Shown: in pieces, positions 22,149-33,200 of the stretch | Layout of the letters: every line of letters starts with the position of its first letter | Position numbering within the stretch: the stretch's first letter is position 1 | Source: Hypsibius dujardini | Lineage: Eukaryota; Tardigrada; Eutardigrada; Parachela; Hypsibiidae | Assembly (NCBI GenBank): GCA_001579985.1 | Contig: LRSR01011231.1 | Span: 1 to 36,594, forward strand | Direction: 5' to 3' | DNA length: 36,594 bases | Notes under the pieces: generated by a model | The model's input: only the letters and a program-made list of their open reading frames with translations | What the model was told of the DNA's origin: nothing | The model's database searches: none | Made by a program: the position numbers and the translations under genes

Positions 22149-22695
22149 CTGAAGACGCAAAAATCACACCAACTAATTGGTAAGAACTAGAATTATCAGT
22201 TAATGATCTAGCAGGTCTAGATTTAGCAGGCGCAAATTTTTAAGGACCCCGAAGTTTGGGAGGGTTTAGTTAGACTGAATGTTTTACCATTTTACGAGAT
22301 TATAATTCATGGAGTTGTGGCCTAATCATTCCTATTAAAATAATGTGCTAAACAGGGCCAGAGCATCGATTACCACCAGGCTGAATAAACAAAAATGACC
22401 TTATCCTTTCTTATTACGGAACTGGAAAAAGAATTCGTATATAAATTTTGTTTTGCTTGTGAACTTTGGCCACGGGGATATAATTTCGGCATAAGACTGC
22501 TCCACACACACACTGTCCCCGGAAAGTCCACCACATCTCTGCAGAACGGTAACGTCCTTAATTTTAAGCTCAGCTCATTTTACCTTCCATCATTATCAAG
22601 CCCTGTGATATGAGTGGGAGTATCGGATTTTGCTCAAATAATACTTGAACCCCGCCCCGAGTACATGAAACTGCGTGTGAAGTAAGGGCATTTAC
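22149..22695 (-). other. Intron 14 of copy 2 (547 bases), empty
   Basis: Lies between the exon carrying the premature TGA (22805-22696) and the exon with the frameshifted glycine loop (22148-22048), phase 2. ORFs here on either strand show no family similarity. Confidence 0.55.
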
Positions 22696-23091
22696 CGGTG
22701 CAATCCAATACCGCAACACTGTCAGGCGCTTATTTGTGTTCCGTAAATCCACTGCGTGCCACACTCCACGTTCAAGCCGTCCTCGGTGGGAAAGGTCACG
22801 GCATCCTACCGGGAATGCATTGCAATCAGCAAGTGTAGCACGGGAGTAGAGCGGCAAGACCGTACCTCCGTCTCCATGTACATGTGATTCTGCGTTCCGA
22901 TCTCCAGTTCACCTTCGATCTTGTTTGCGGCGCCGGCAATGGCCTTATCCGCATCGCCCACCGAGAGTCCCGGGACAGTTACGTACGATTGGTTCTTAAT
23001 GGCATCCCTACAGTTCAGGGTCGGCGTTTTCACGTCATAGTAGCTAATTTTCACCAGTTTCGCCGCACGTTCGGCAATGTCTTGCGAAGCT

Positions 23092-23590
23092 ACAAAAAAG
23101 GAGGAGATTTGGTCAGTTATAGCATAAGACTCTAAAAGAAATCCTGTGTCGAGTTCTAGCACATGGGCGTTGCAGTGGGGCAATGTGCCCCATTACGCAG
23201 GGCTCTTCCAATCAGGCCAGAGGGTCCTGAGAGTTTTGAGTTATGGGAGTTATGGGAGTTATGGGAGTCAAAGGAGGCGGGCTCAGTTGCGAATCGATCA
23301 TTTTGTTCGTTGACTGATTGCCCGACCACCAGTATGACTTGGGCCCCTCTTGGGGGGGGGGGTGTTAGATTTTTACGCGCAAAAGATTCGCCCTCCTCCC
23401 GGCGGCGAGCCCAAATCTCCCCCCCCCCATGTACCATTCTACCCAGGCAACCCTCAGTTCGCCACTGGCAGGGCTAGGGAAAAGACCGGAAGCTAATTCT
23501 GGATCTCTACCCAAGTTTGCCATCTCTTAAGGGGGTGAAACGTAACCACTCACTGAAGCCGTTGCCGCTCAGCAAAAGGAACAAACTTAC
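23092..23590. repeat. Intron 12 of copy 2 with GC-rich insert, G/C homopolymers and a 9-base tandem repeat
   Basis: The intron between exons 23735-23591 and 23089-22866 is unlike its neighbours: GC-rich from about 23160 to 23580, three copies of GTTATGGGA at 23240-23266, a G10 run near 23351 and a C9 run near 23421. No protein similarity is visible. It may be an inserted element. G-tracts of the same kind occur near 30346-30410 and 16311. Confidence 0.5.
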
Positions 23591-25698
23591 TAGCCACAAC
23601 AAGGGCCACTGGTTGGCCTGCATACAAAGACCTCTTCGAAGCCAAAAGTTCCTCCGGATCGTTGGGAAGTGGACCGATGTTGTTCGCGCCTGGAATGTCG
23701 CTGGCAACTAAGACCCTCGTGACGCCTGGAAAGGTCTATGAAATTGAGAACACAAATGATAAGAAACAACTTTATAGAACCTATGGTATGGGCGAGCTAC
23801 TAAAAATTGATACAAAAATACCATAGCTGGTTTGATGTCCACTTCAAAAATGGCGGCATTGCCCAGCGTGGTCAGCACGAACGCCGCATGCAGCATTCCT
23901 TCAAGTTCGATATCGCTGGTGTACTTGGCCTCGCCGGTACACTGCGCCATCGACTCGAGCTTCGGCATGGGCTGAGTCAACGGATAGTTCTCCGGCTTGG
24001 TCCCATGCTCCTGTTTCCCCGATGAGAGGGGACGGACCAAGTTGCCGACTGCCGAGCGGTAACGAACGTCTGCGAGGTCCCCGACCAATTCCAACGCGAA
24101 TTGGATAAAATCAAGCTGTTCAAGCTAACACTCACAGCGTGAAAGGATGCGCTAACGTACCTTGTAGAACAACGAGACACTAAGTGACTTCTTGTATGAC
24201 GAACTCGCTTCGGACGGATCTCCTTCCATGGGGACAATCTCATCATTGAGCATAGTCAAGGCTTGCTGAAGAATTGCTTGGTCCGCAATGTTTTTGCCTT
24301 GGAGGAACTTCGCTGTCTTCTCAGCAGACACCTGAAACACATTAAGCAATGAGGTTTCGGAGTGAAAAGCACGCACGCTTCTTACCATTACATACCATGG
24401 ACGCGTTGATGTTACCGAAAGCGAGCATAGGTTCCTCCACAATCACGACTTGTCCCGGATTGATTCTTCTGTCGACTTTAGCGCGGAATCCAGCATTCAC
24501 GTAAGCGTGAGCATTCTACGTATTTGCAAAAAGTGGTTATGATACAAAATGCTTACGGGGAAAACTTTGTTCAAGACGGGCTGGGCTTACCCCGGATCTA
24601 GGCATGACCTTGAAAGTGCGGAACACAAAATCACTGTCGAAAGGCTGAAACTCAACCCGTAATAAGATCTTCCCTTTTAGATCAGCGTTCAAGAACTCCT
24701 TTGGACTGTAGGATTGAATGTCTGGTCCACCTGCAAAGGTAATTATAAAGTTGGAAATCGATTCATCACTGATTTGTTCTGAGCGGAAGCTAATTGCCGA
24801 AATATACCGACAAAGATTTTAGCACTTCCGACGGTGAAAGCCACGAAACTGTCAGATGGGAAGTCTTTGTGGCGATTCTTCATCGCCAAGTTTCCAGCCC
24901 AGGAACCGCTCTAAAAAATGTGAATTTGCAAAAAATTATAGGCAGCACAAATTAATTGTTTTTGGTAAATTTTATAATTATAGATGGCGAGACTCAACAA
25001 GACTAAATTAAAACAACTTAATTCAAATTGAAACAAACCTTTTGTCACTTAAATATCTTGGCTTCATCTTTATCATTTGACTAAAAACTAAAGTTGTATT
25101 CACTAAACATTCAATTAGGAAAAACTAAAAAGATGTTGAAGTTGCTAAAAGTTTTAGTTTTTAAAAAAAGAATCCGTAGTAACCAAATGCTAGTTGATTA
25201 ATGGGTGCACTCATTTTGGTTCTTGCTTTCTTTAAATAAACTGCCACAATCACTCACTCACGTTGCGAATCGAATGATGTGTGCAGTTTTGCTGATCAAC
25301 GCGGCCAACGACGTCAAATACTCGAATCCAGGCGAGGCCGCTTGCTTTTTGAACGTGGCAATAATGTCGGTCAAGCTGGTGTTTGCTCCTACTTTGAGTA
25401 GACTCGCTGTTAAGGTCGTGCCATATAATTCAGGGATGCCTTTTAGATCCACGTAGGCGTCACATGGGGCATCATTATAAACACCCATCCCGGTATGGCC
25501 GACGACGTAGTACACATTTTGCCCGGCCAGTGCTTTGATCTTTTCGTATAATTCTAGAAGGTTTGTTGGTCTGTACCAGGGAGGAGCGATAAACTCAGCG
25601 GCTGCAGACAAGGCCTTAATGTAGTGTGTCGATTTCCCATGACAGCTTCCTGAACAGGCTTTTCCGGTGGTCTTGCATAGGCCTTTCTGAACTTCATC

Positions 25699-26081
25699 CT
25701 ACGCATTGAAATCGGTGATGTTTAAATATATTTAGAAACACTTTTAACAAATCGGCTTTTGATTTGAAATATGCTTAATTTAGACTTATTTCAACTCACA
25801 CAACAAAAATCAGTATTGAAAAGTATGTCTTCTTTCAATTTCAGCCAATGCTCTTTACATTTTATGATATTTTATTTCAAACCTTGTCTTATTTGTGGAA
25901 AGCGTGACTTTTCTGTTTAATGAAGTCTCTATTTAAATAAAATTTGCCTTCATATTTAAAATCATTTATTAATTTATATAAATTGATATACATTATTTTC
26001 ACAACTTTAATTAGAATGTGTTTATGTTCTACTGTGTGTTAAGTCAGGGATGAAGTTGGATTGTTTCATTATACGCAGTAC
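25699..26081 (-). other. Intron 5 of copy 2 (383 bases), empty
   Basis: Lies between exons 26158-26082 and 25698-25262, phase 0. It is AT-rich. I see nothing else in it. Confidence 0.5.
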
Positions 26082-26460
26082 CTCGATGTCAAGCGTGCCG
26101 CATTTGCTCGGATGATCCTTAGCGAAGGTCTTGAAGGCCTCAAGGATCGGTCTATAGCCTTTACAAAGTAATTGAGCTGTTGCTTTATTTGTTGGGCCCG
26201 AGCTGCCGCAGACGATTACGCCTCATCTCTGACCGGAGGCTCATTGTGCCATGATACTTCTACACTTACCTGTGCAGCGGCAAATGTTTCCATCGCATGC
26301 GTTTTCAACATCTTGTTGAGTGAGGTTCTCCGAATTGTTTTGCAGAATGCTGCGAGAGAAGCAAAACAAAAAGTTGAAAGAAGAAATGTTTCGCTGTGCA
26401 ATAAATTATCGTCGGTAAAGCAGAACTAACTGAAAAACCTCCTTAATCACGTAAGACCTC

Positions 26461-26760
26461 TTACCTGTACATATTCATCACCCATCCAGGGGTACAGTAC
26501 ATAATTTTTGGGATTTTTTGTGATTCGTTAACTGGCTCCAAATTTCTGTAGCCTTGATATATTAATGTGATAAAAGTTAAGTACTATTTACCTGTACATA
26601 TTCATCACCCATCCAGGGGTACAGTACATAATTTTTAGGATTTTTTGTGATTCGTTGACTGGCTCCAAATTTCTGTAGCCTTGATATATTAATGTGATAA
26701 AAGTTAAGTACTATTTACCTGCACATATTCATCACCCATCCAGGGGTGCAATAACCACAT
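26461..26760 (-). repeat. 127-base tandem duplication including the end of exon 3 of copy 2
   Basis: Units start at 26461, 26588 and 26715 (period 127). The first two are near-identical with about two differences; the third is the real end of exon 3 and its donor, with similarity fading after about 26751. Each unit carries the codons for CTPGWVMNMY, a GT donor and a possible acceptor CTACAG. The potential exons 26672-26592 and 26545-26465 are each 81 bases, open, and start and end in phase 2, matching the flanking introns. Confidence 0.85.
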
Positions 26761-27722
26761 TGCGTGTCATAATGACTGGTGAGTGCGGATTGAATGGGAT
26801 GAGGCTTGGTTTGATTTCCCACGCCTTCGACCGTGGTGATGTCCCATTTGTCGCAAGACAATATTGGACAAAGACACTGCGCGAAAAATCAATGGTTTCG
26901 AATCAAGTCTTCGACTCAGAATTATAGAAATCATTTTTTTCAACCTACGGAGTTGATGGATTTTTGAATAAACTGCTGAGAATTCAGTGGATCAGGATGG
27001 GCAACGTGGACCGTACAGACACCGCAGCCTCCTTCACGGCAAGTGATTTTGGTCCCTGTCAGCTGGAGATGCTCGCGGAGATACTGATTCAGGGATACTT
27101 CGGAAAAGCTTGTTGGAACTGCAAAAGACAATTCAACATTTTGTATTCAAGTCCTGACTTCTGAAGTATATAAGCGCGAAAAGAGAGCAGTGTGATAAGA
27201 TGTTCCTTACACATACCATCGTATTTCATCCCATTTATCGTAACTGTAATTTTGTCGTCCTGAACGATTGCGGAAGTTGCGATCGGTGGAGTCATTTTGC
27301 TTCAAGAAAGACAACAAACTGTAAACACTTCTGTTCGCGTAGCAAGAATGAAATTCCGCTGGATTAACACGATCGGCAAACGAGTATCCAGTTAAGGTTC
27401 GCGCACGATTAATGAAAAATATTGCTTCAGGTATCGTGCGCTTGTACAATAAGCCTGCAATGACAGTGAGAAGCACCTTGAGTAAACATTTAGATTTCAA
27501 GCTAAATGCTGTGCAGTCAAGATTATTCTTGTTCTCAACGTCGTTTCTGTTGAACCAGTGTGTGAGAACGCTTTCGTTACAGTACTCGTACAGTATTGAA
27601 AAGGTTTACCTACCTTTCCAAAAAGGCACGCGGTGACATTATTATAAGTCATCACGTCAGATTGGGGTCGAATATTTTGTTCTTAAACGAGAATTATAAA
27701 AATTATATTTTTGTTGACCTAC

Positions 27723-27880
27723 GATGTTGATGGATTTTTGAATAAATTGGTGAGGATTTAGCGAATCAGGTTGGGCAATATGGACCGTACAGCCACTTCA
27801 GCCTCCTTCACGGCAGGTAACCTTGGTTCCGATCAAATGAAGATGATTGCAGAAATACGGATTCAGGGATGCTTAGTAAA
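27723..27880 (-). pseudogene. Fossil of AOX/XDH exon 2
   Basis: On the minus strand this segment aligns base for base with exon 2 of copy 2, from SLNQYLREH through CREGG and FIQKSIN to the donor GTAGG. The cysteine after CREGG is replaced by TGA, and the sequence around SLNQ carries further changes. No exon 1, exon 3 or later exon is found beside it. It is the remnant of another array member or of a partial duplication, and cannot be spliced usefully. Confidence 0.8.
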
Positions 27881-28168
27881 ATTAGACGTAAAATTATTAA
27901 AAATAATTATTTTAAATACTCTAATATTCGCTTTCCTTTCCGAGTATAGACAGAAAGTTGAGACAATTACCAATTAAGAAGGAATTCGACCAGTTATCGC
28001 GAAATACGTCTGCGAACACATTGACGTCTAAACGCTTGACGGCGCCTCATCGATGTCGATATCAATAGCGCTATGATTCCGATAAGGTAACACCACAGCA
28101 AAGACCTAGATGTGGAAAATACTTCCTATCTATCTAGAAAACAACACAGTAAGGACCGTCGTTCTTGA

Positions 28169-28174
28169 CTTTAT
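28169..28174 (-). terminator. Candidate poly(A) signal of the Kazal gene
   Basis: AATAAA on the minus strand (TTTATT on plus), about 170 bases downstream of the TAA at 28347-28345. Position and orientation fit. Its use is inferred. Confidence 0.4.
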
Positions 28175-28344
28175 TCTGCCTTGATTTCCGTTAACTGCAT
28201 CAACAAGCATTGCATCACAGTGTACTTGAAGGTCGACTCTGCGTTATACGACTGAACTTGTCATGCACATAAAATTAGCAGTCATGATAAAGAACGAAGA
28301 TATCTCATCAACTTGGTCGGCTCCGAATGGTTCCGACCGCTTGT

Positions 28345-29461
28345 TTAGCATGATCCGGTGGTGAAAGACTCAACCCCTAAGGACAGAAATTTGGAAAGAT
28401 TGGCTACGTGCACAAATAAATTAAATTCAAACAACTCCAGACAATTGCAAGTTGGAAATAGTTAAAGGTTTGAATTCAAACCACTACAAACAATTGAAAG
28501 TCGAAAATATTGACCTCAGACAGATCAGAACCATTTACAGGCAAATGTGATTTGGAAACATTAACTTCAGTTAGTATGAACACCGACAGACAAACAAGCC
28601 CAAACAATTGATAAGGACACCTACCGGCGCATTTGGCCTGGCAGCTGTTTCCATAAACCTTTCCGTCCGCACCGCAGACCGGGAACCAGACCATCGGGCA
28701 GATGCAGTTGTGGTTCGGCTGCGGTGGAACCGGCATGATGGAGACGCACGCACCGATATGAGCAATAGTAGCACCTAAATCAAATTAGAAATGCAGATAG
28801 GCTCATTTAATTCAGTTGTGATGCCACAAAATTGTTAGTCATCGTTTTCTTATTATTTTATTTTTAAAATTATTTTCTTACCAACACAACCGGCCTGGCA
28901 GGGGTTGCCGTAGGTCTGACCGTTGTGACCGCACACCGGGCTGTAAACGGCGGGGCAAACACAGTCCGGCGCAACCGGAACAGTGACGCAGGCACCGATC
29001 GAAATTACTAAAGCACCTGTGCCAAGAAAAAAACTGTATTATTTATGTGAGATGTAAAGATTTCATTAAGAGAAAAAGTTCCTCTATAATTACCAGCACA
29101 ACTAGCTTCACAGGCATTGCCATAGGTCTGACCGTCCTGGCCGCAGACCGGGCTGAAGATAGCGGGGCACACGCAGCTTGGCGGGGCTGCTTCACATGCA
29201 CCGGGCGAAACCACCAAAGCACCTGGGGGTGGGAGATTTACATATTGAAAAATTTGTCTAGGTACTCTGCGATTTAACCTTTCAGTGTCTTTTCATACCA
29301 GCACAGCTAGCATGGCACTGATTGCTGAAGGTCAGGCCTTCGGCACTGCAAACGGGGCTCCAATTCATGGGGCAAAAGCAGCCGGGCTTTGGGGGTTGGA
29401 TGACGGATCCGGAGGCCAGAGCAGCGACTACCGCGAGAAGTGCGATCGCAAGCTTCGACAT
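28345..29461 (-). CDS. Secreted four-domain Kazal-type serine protease inhibitor
   Basis: Exons 29461-29299, 29222-29094, 29016-28882, 28774-28625 and 28376-28345 (TAA) give 609 bases, 202 residues. The start MSKLAIALLAVVAALASG is a signal peptide; the longer upstream ORF lacks this property at its own Met. Each Kazal domain has C-x(1)-C-x(7)-C, a DGxTYGNxC-like core and C-x(11-12)-C, with only one residue between Cys1 and Cys2, the non-classical spacing. The P1 position (second residue after Cys2) reads Met, Ala, Ala, Met in domains 1-4, which points to elastase-, subtilisin- or chymotrypsin-like targets, not trypsin. Every intron is phase 1 and falls between Cys5 and Cys6, so each exon finishes one domain and starts the next; the tiny last exon (GVESFTTGSC) supplies the sixth Cys of domain 4. 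It lies inside the AOX/XDH array on the same strand. Confidence 0.88.
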
Positions 29462-30228
29462 CCTGAAGATTCTTGAGATCGAAAAAGTATTAAAATTAAA
29501 ACCTTGAAAAAAGGGGAAAGAAAGAAAATGGTCGATGCTATGAAGGTAGTTCATCTGTTGTGGGCCTTAAATAGTGGGTCTCTCATTTCACCCTGAAGTT
29601 ATCAAGGCCGGTGGAACCTGGTGACTGAAATCTGTAAGATAAGGAGAAAGGTGAACTCGATACTAATGATTCCTTGGGATAAGATGTAGTTTTAGATGGA
29701 CTGGGTTGTATTGAGTAGTTCGTTCGAGGCTGTTATCTCTTATCGATCCCTAACCCATGAAATGGTTTGACTGCTAATTGGCTGTGCTATCATTGGTGTA
29801 TCCGGGTTCCATTTGTTTCATTTATCTGTTTCCTAGTTCCAGGTGCAAGATCAAAATATGTTCTACTTTCTTAATGTGACGTAAATCTACATCGGGTTCG
29901 GGATTGCAGAGAAATATTTTTGCCTTCATAAATGTGATAAGAATATTAGGAATGCATAGTCCGTTGTTGATATCCGACCTTTTTTATACCTGCCAGTCGG
30001 CGACCACCACCGTGCGTTCTTGAGTCATTGAACAGCGAGATTTCGCTTAAACACGTCACCTTCAGTTAAGCGAATATTTTCAAACTATTTACCGAGCTAG
30101 CGACCGGTCATTACGTTTAGAGTATGATCAATGGACATTTTCTCTGGACGCTTGCCAGCGGTGCTTAGGTCGACGTTAGAAGGGTCTTTGTGACGTTGAT
30201 TGTAAAGGTGCAGGACGTTTATAGGTCG
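29462..30228. other. Intergenic region between the Kazal gene and AOX/XDH copy 3
   Basis: 767 bases containing the Kazal promoter at the low-coordinate end and the 3' flank of copy 3 at the other. A TATA-like box is at 29566-29573. I see no gene or repeat in the remainder. Confidence 0.55.
29566..29573 (-). promoter_or_regulatory. Candidate TATA box of the Kazal gene
   Basis: TATTTAAG on the minus strand lies about 105 bases upstream of the Kazal ATG, in a context (ACTATTTAAGGCC) resembling a metazoan TATA element. Transcription would start near 29540, leaving a 5' leader of about 80 bases. Inferred from sequence only. Confidence 0.45.
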
Positions 30229-33200
30229 CTAGTCCTTATAACGCAGTTGGGAAATATCCAGTTGGCAATATTGTTGGTTCCGCTCCACCGTCATTGGAGT
30301 CACTGTAAAGATCACAATAATCCAGAGGCGTTAGGGGGCGGCGACAGCGGGGGGGGGGGCAGATGGGTGCTTTGGACAACTTCCCCCCCCCTAATTTATT
30401 GGGGGGGGGCTTAGTGTATTTTACTTTCTTAAGGTAAAACAAGGTGGTCCCCCCAAAAACTGTACCATATCAGTTGTACCACACCAATCCTTCCGAAAAC
30501 GCTCTCACCTATAGGAAACCAAGTGTCCTTTTTCGATTCTGCCAGATTGGCCGCGATCGCATCTCTCAGGGCAAACACAACCGAGGAGGTCATGCATAAC
30601 GGTGGTTCGGCCACAACTGCAGAGGTTAAACACCTTACTGTTGTGCTTCGAGATTGATCGTAAAGGGTCTTACATTTACTACGCAAAACTCCGGTGGGAT
30701 TAGGAGCGTTCTGTAGCAGCGCGATACGGAAATCGATGGGAATGTCCTTGGCCATCGGCGGCTTGTACTTCCACGTGCCGTAGGATAAGTTTTCGCCGGT
30801 TTTCGCGTCGTAAATCTGGTTCTCCGTGGTGAAATAGCCGAGACCCATGACTATGGCACCCTCCACTTGCCCGATATCTATATTAACACATTATCAACAT
30901 GCATATACAATTAATTATATCATAGAACTAATACTGAGTTAGTTAAATTAATCAGAATCATTATTTATTTTGTATAAACTGTTTTTCATTCATCACGCCA
31001 GAAATTACCAACAAAGGGTGACATGCTTTCTCCGCAGTCGTAAAGTATGTCAAGCCGCGTGATTTGCGATTCTCCAGTTAGGACATCCAATTCCACTTCA
31101 GTGCACATAGCTCCGTACGTAGTGTACACAACGGGATCCGGCGTGAATGGATTAACCCTACACACAAAATGATTTTCAGAGTTGTAAAATTGGACCACTT
31201 TTTAATTTGAACAAACCAAGAACGAGCAGAAAGATCGACCCCAGTCGTGAAGCATTCTGCGATGATTCCCTCCCAGCTCTTTTTCGGACTTTTCTGTCGG
31301 ACCACATCGATTCGATTCTTCAGCTGGCGACAGCAATCAATAGCTGCCTAAAAAGTTAACAAACAACATTATTATTAACAAATTTAATCCAACCTTATTG
31401 ACGACCATGTCGAGTTCATTTTTGAAAAAACTTACAAGGCAAACGAGCTCGCTTCCGACACTTCCATTGGTACCCCTGGCATTAGCATTGGTAATGGCCT
31501 GAGTGGGCTGGATGATAATGTATTTCATGTCCACGCCCAATTCGAATGCGACCACTTGCGCGACCTGAAATCAGAGCAATATATAACTGAATTGAATAAT
31601 TTAAAAATTTGAGTTTGATAGGATGTCACTCTAAATATATCCAACTGAATAACAGTTAGCAGAAATATGTTTTTTAATTTAGAAATACATTTTTTCTTAT
31701 GTTTTCGTTTAGCAAATTGTTGTTAGATATCGGTTAAGTTACAGTGAAAGGAAATATTTCCCTTTATTGTACCTTAGTATTAATGCCTTGCCCCATTTCG
31801 ACACCGCCATGGGTGACTGCAATGGTCCCATCGCCATGGAAAATGGCGATGAGGCAGTTGAAGTTTCCTCCCAGCCAATAACAGGGGAATCGAATCGGCA
31901 CCACATCTAAGCCCCGTTTTCGCCATCGGTTAGCCTGGTTGAAGTCCGCGATGGACTTAACACGAGCAGTATATTCGGAAGAGGTCAACAGCTGATCGGT
32001 AATATTTTCCAACGTGAAATCTTTTGCTACGGCACCGCTCATCATCTTGTCGCCATTTTTGTAGTAGTTTAATCGCTTAATCTCGAGAGACGGTTTTTGA
32101 AGCGTCTTTGCTAAGTGTTCCATGACGTTTTCCATGAAAAAGACGGCTTCCGTCGAGCCTAAGAAATAATTTAATGAATTTTTGTGAGCGGATGGCTAGG
32201 AAACAAATTGACGGTAATGATCCTTTTTGTACCTGGAGCGCGGACAAAGGTGCTCGCAGGACAGTTGGTTCTGCAGGCAGTGACGTTGATTTTCCAGTTT
32301 TGTGATCGATAAACTTAATAAAAAAAAAATGTACAATATAAATTTAAAATAGGAAAGATAAAAAATACTTAATTGTTAAACAATAATTCCCAATTTTAAT
32401 ATAGTATAGTAAATTATGTGTAATTTTGCTATTACCGTTGTCCCAAATGCCCGCGGCAAATAGCAGAATGAGGACGTCGTTGTTGGAACAGCCTACGATA
32501 TGATGAAAGTATAGTTTTTCCCTCCTTCGCAAATCGAGTAGTTAAACACGATTCATCACGACTGTACTCGTAATGATTGGCAAGCGAAGCTTACCCATAT
32601 TGGCGTAGATATCCAGGATGATACCGACCAATTTGCCGGCAGCATCGGTTCCCGCTCGATACTTGACGTAATAGGCCAATCGTCGACCTTTGATGCGGAG
32701 GTTGTCCCACAGACTCAAATGCATTTTCACTGGGCTGTAACAGACGACAAATAATTTTCTCGCATACCGCAAAAGTGTCAAAAAGTTCAGTGATGACAAA
32801 AAATAAGTTGATATTTCTTTCATAAGGTCTAAATTCATTGGAAGTAAAAAAAGTACTGTAGATTTCCGGTAGACATGGTATTTTTACTTGAAAATACGTC
32901 GTGTTCTTTTTCTCAGCATAAACACGGATGGCGCCCTGATATTCTCTGGCGGTGGTACATACAATAGTTTGTGTATCAACAATTTTTAGCTATTCCAAAA
33001 CAAAAACAAAAACGCTTTTTCCTTAACTGACAGCAATATTACGAGTATTCCTTTCGTTTTTCAGAATCTTGGCTAGGATGACTTAAGATAGCACCAAACT
33101 GAGGCTGCCTAATACGTCCATGTTTTTTCGTCGTTACCATTTCCGTTGGTATTCTTACCGTCGTACTAGATACGCTGACAGAGCAGCTGCGCAAATCACG

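Larger units (their letters stand above)
18819..27295 (-). pseudogene. AOX/XDH-family molybdenum hydroxylase, copy 2, probable pseudogene
   Basis: The same 25-exon plan as copy 1: 27295-27217, 27118-26949, 26876-26719, 26349-26270, 26158-26082, 25698-25262, 24908-24808, 24730-24591, 24515-24396, 24331-24161, 24115-23822, 23735-23591, 23089-22866, 22805-22696, 22148-22048, 21966-21827, 21727-21671, 21586-21506, 20963-20599, 20412-20284, 20211-20081, 19594-19446, 19354-19151, 19063-18953, 18883-18819 (TAG). N-terminal iron-sulfur motifs (CREGGCGVC, CGYC, CRC) and FAD motifs (SGSWAGNLAMKN) are intact. The molybdenum domain is damaged: TGA at 22724-22722, one base missing in the glycine loop near 22104-22111, and a 27-base deletion at about 20634 before GGIEMGQG. 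The last exons, including VGEPPL, look normal and splice sites are kept. A sum of 3839 bases, one short of 1280 codons, matches the single-base loss. Sequencing error could explain the frameshift but not all three lesions. A truncated FeS/FAD product remains possible. Confidence 0.75.
27296..28344. other. Intergenic region upstream of copy 2
   Basis: 1049 bases between the copy 2 start codon and the Kazal gene stop. It must hold the copy 2 promoter and the Kazal 3' region. The only recognisable items are a fossil AOX/XDH exon at 27723-27880 and a possible Kazal poly(A) signal at 28169-28174. Confidence 0.55.

Noticed and set aside
22722-22724. TGA as a selenocysteine codon in AOX/XDH copy 2
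   Set aside because: The position is Ser or Ala in the other copies and not an active-site Cys, and a frameshift and a deletion follow in the same domain.
23156-23477. Overlapping ORFs on both strands in the GC-rich insert
   Set aside because: They follow from high GC and simple repeats inside an intron and resemble no protein family.
24396-24515. Apparent stop in exon 9 of copy 2
   Set aside because: A misread of line spacing on first pass; the exon is 120 bases and open.
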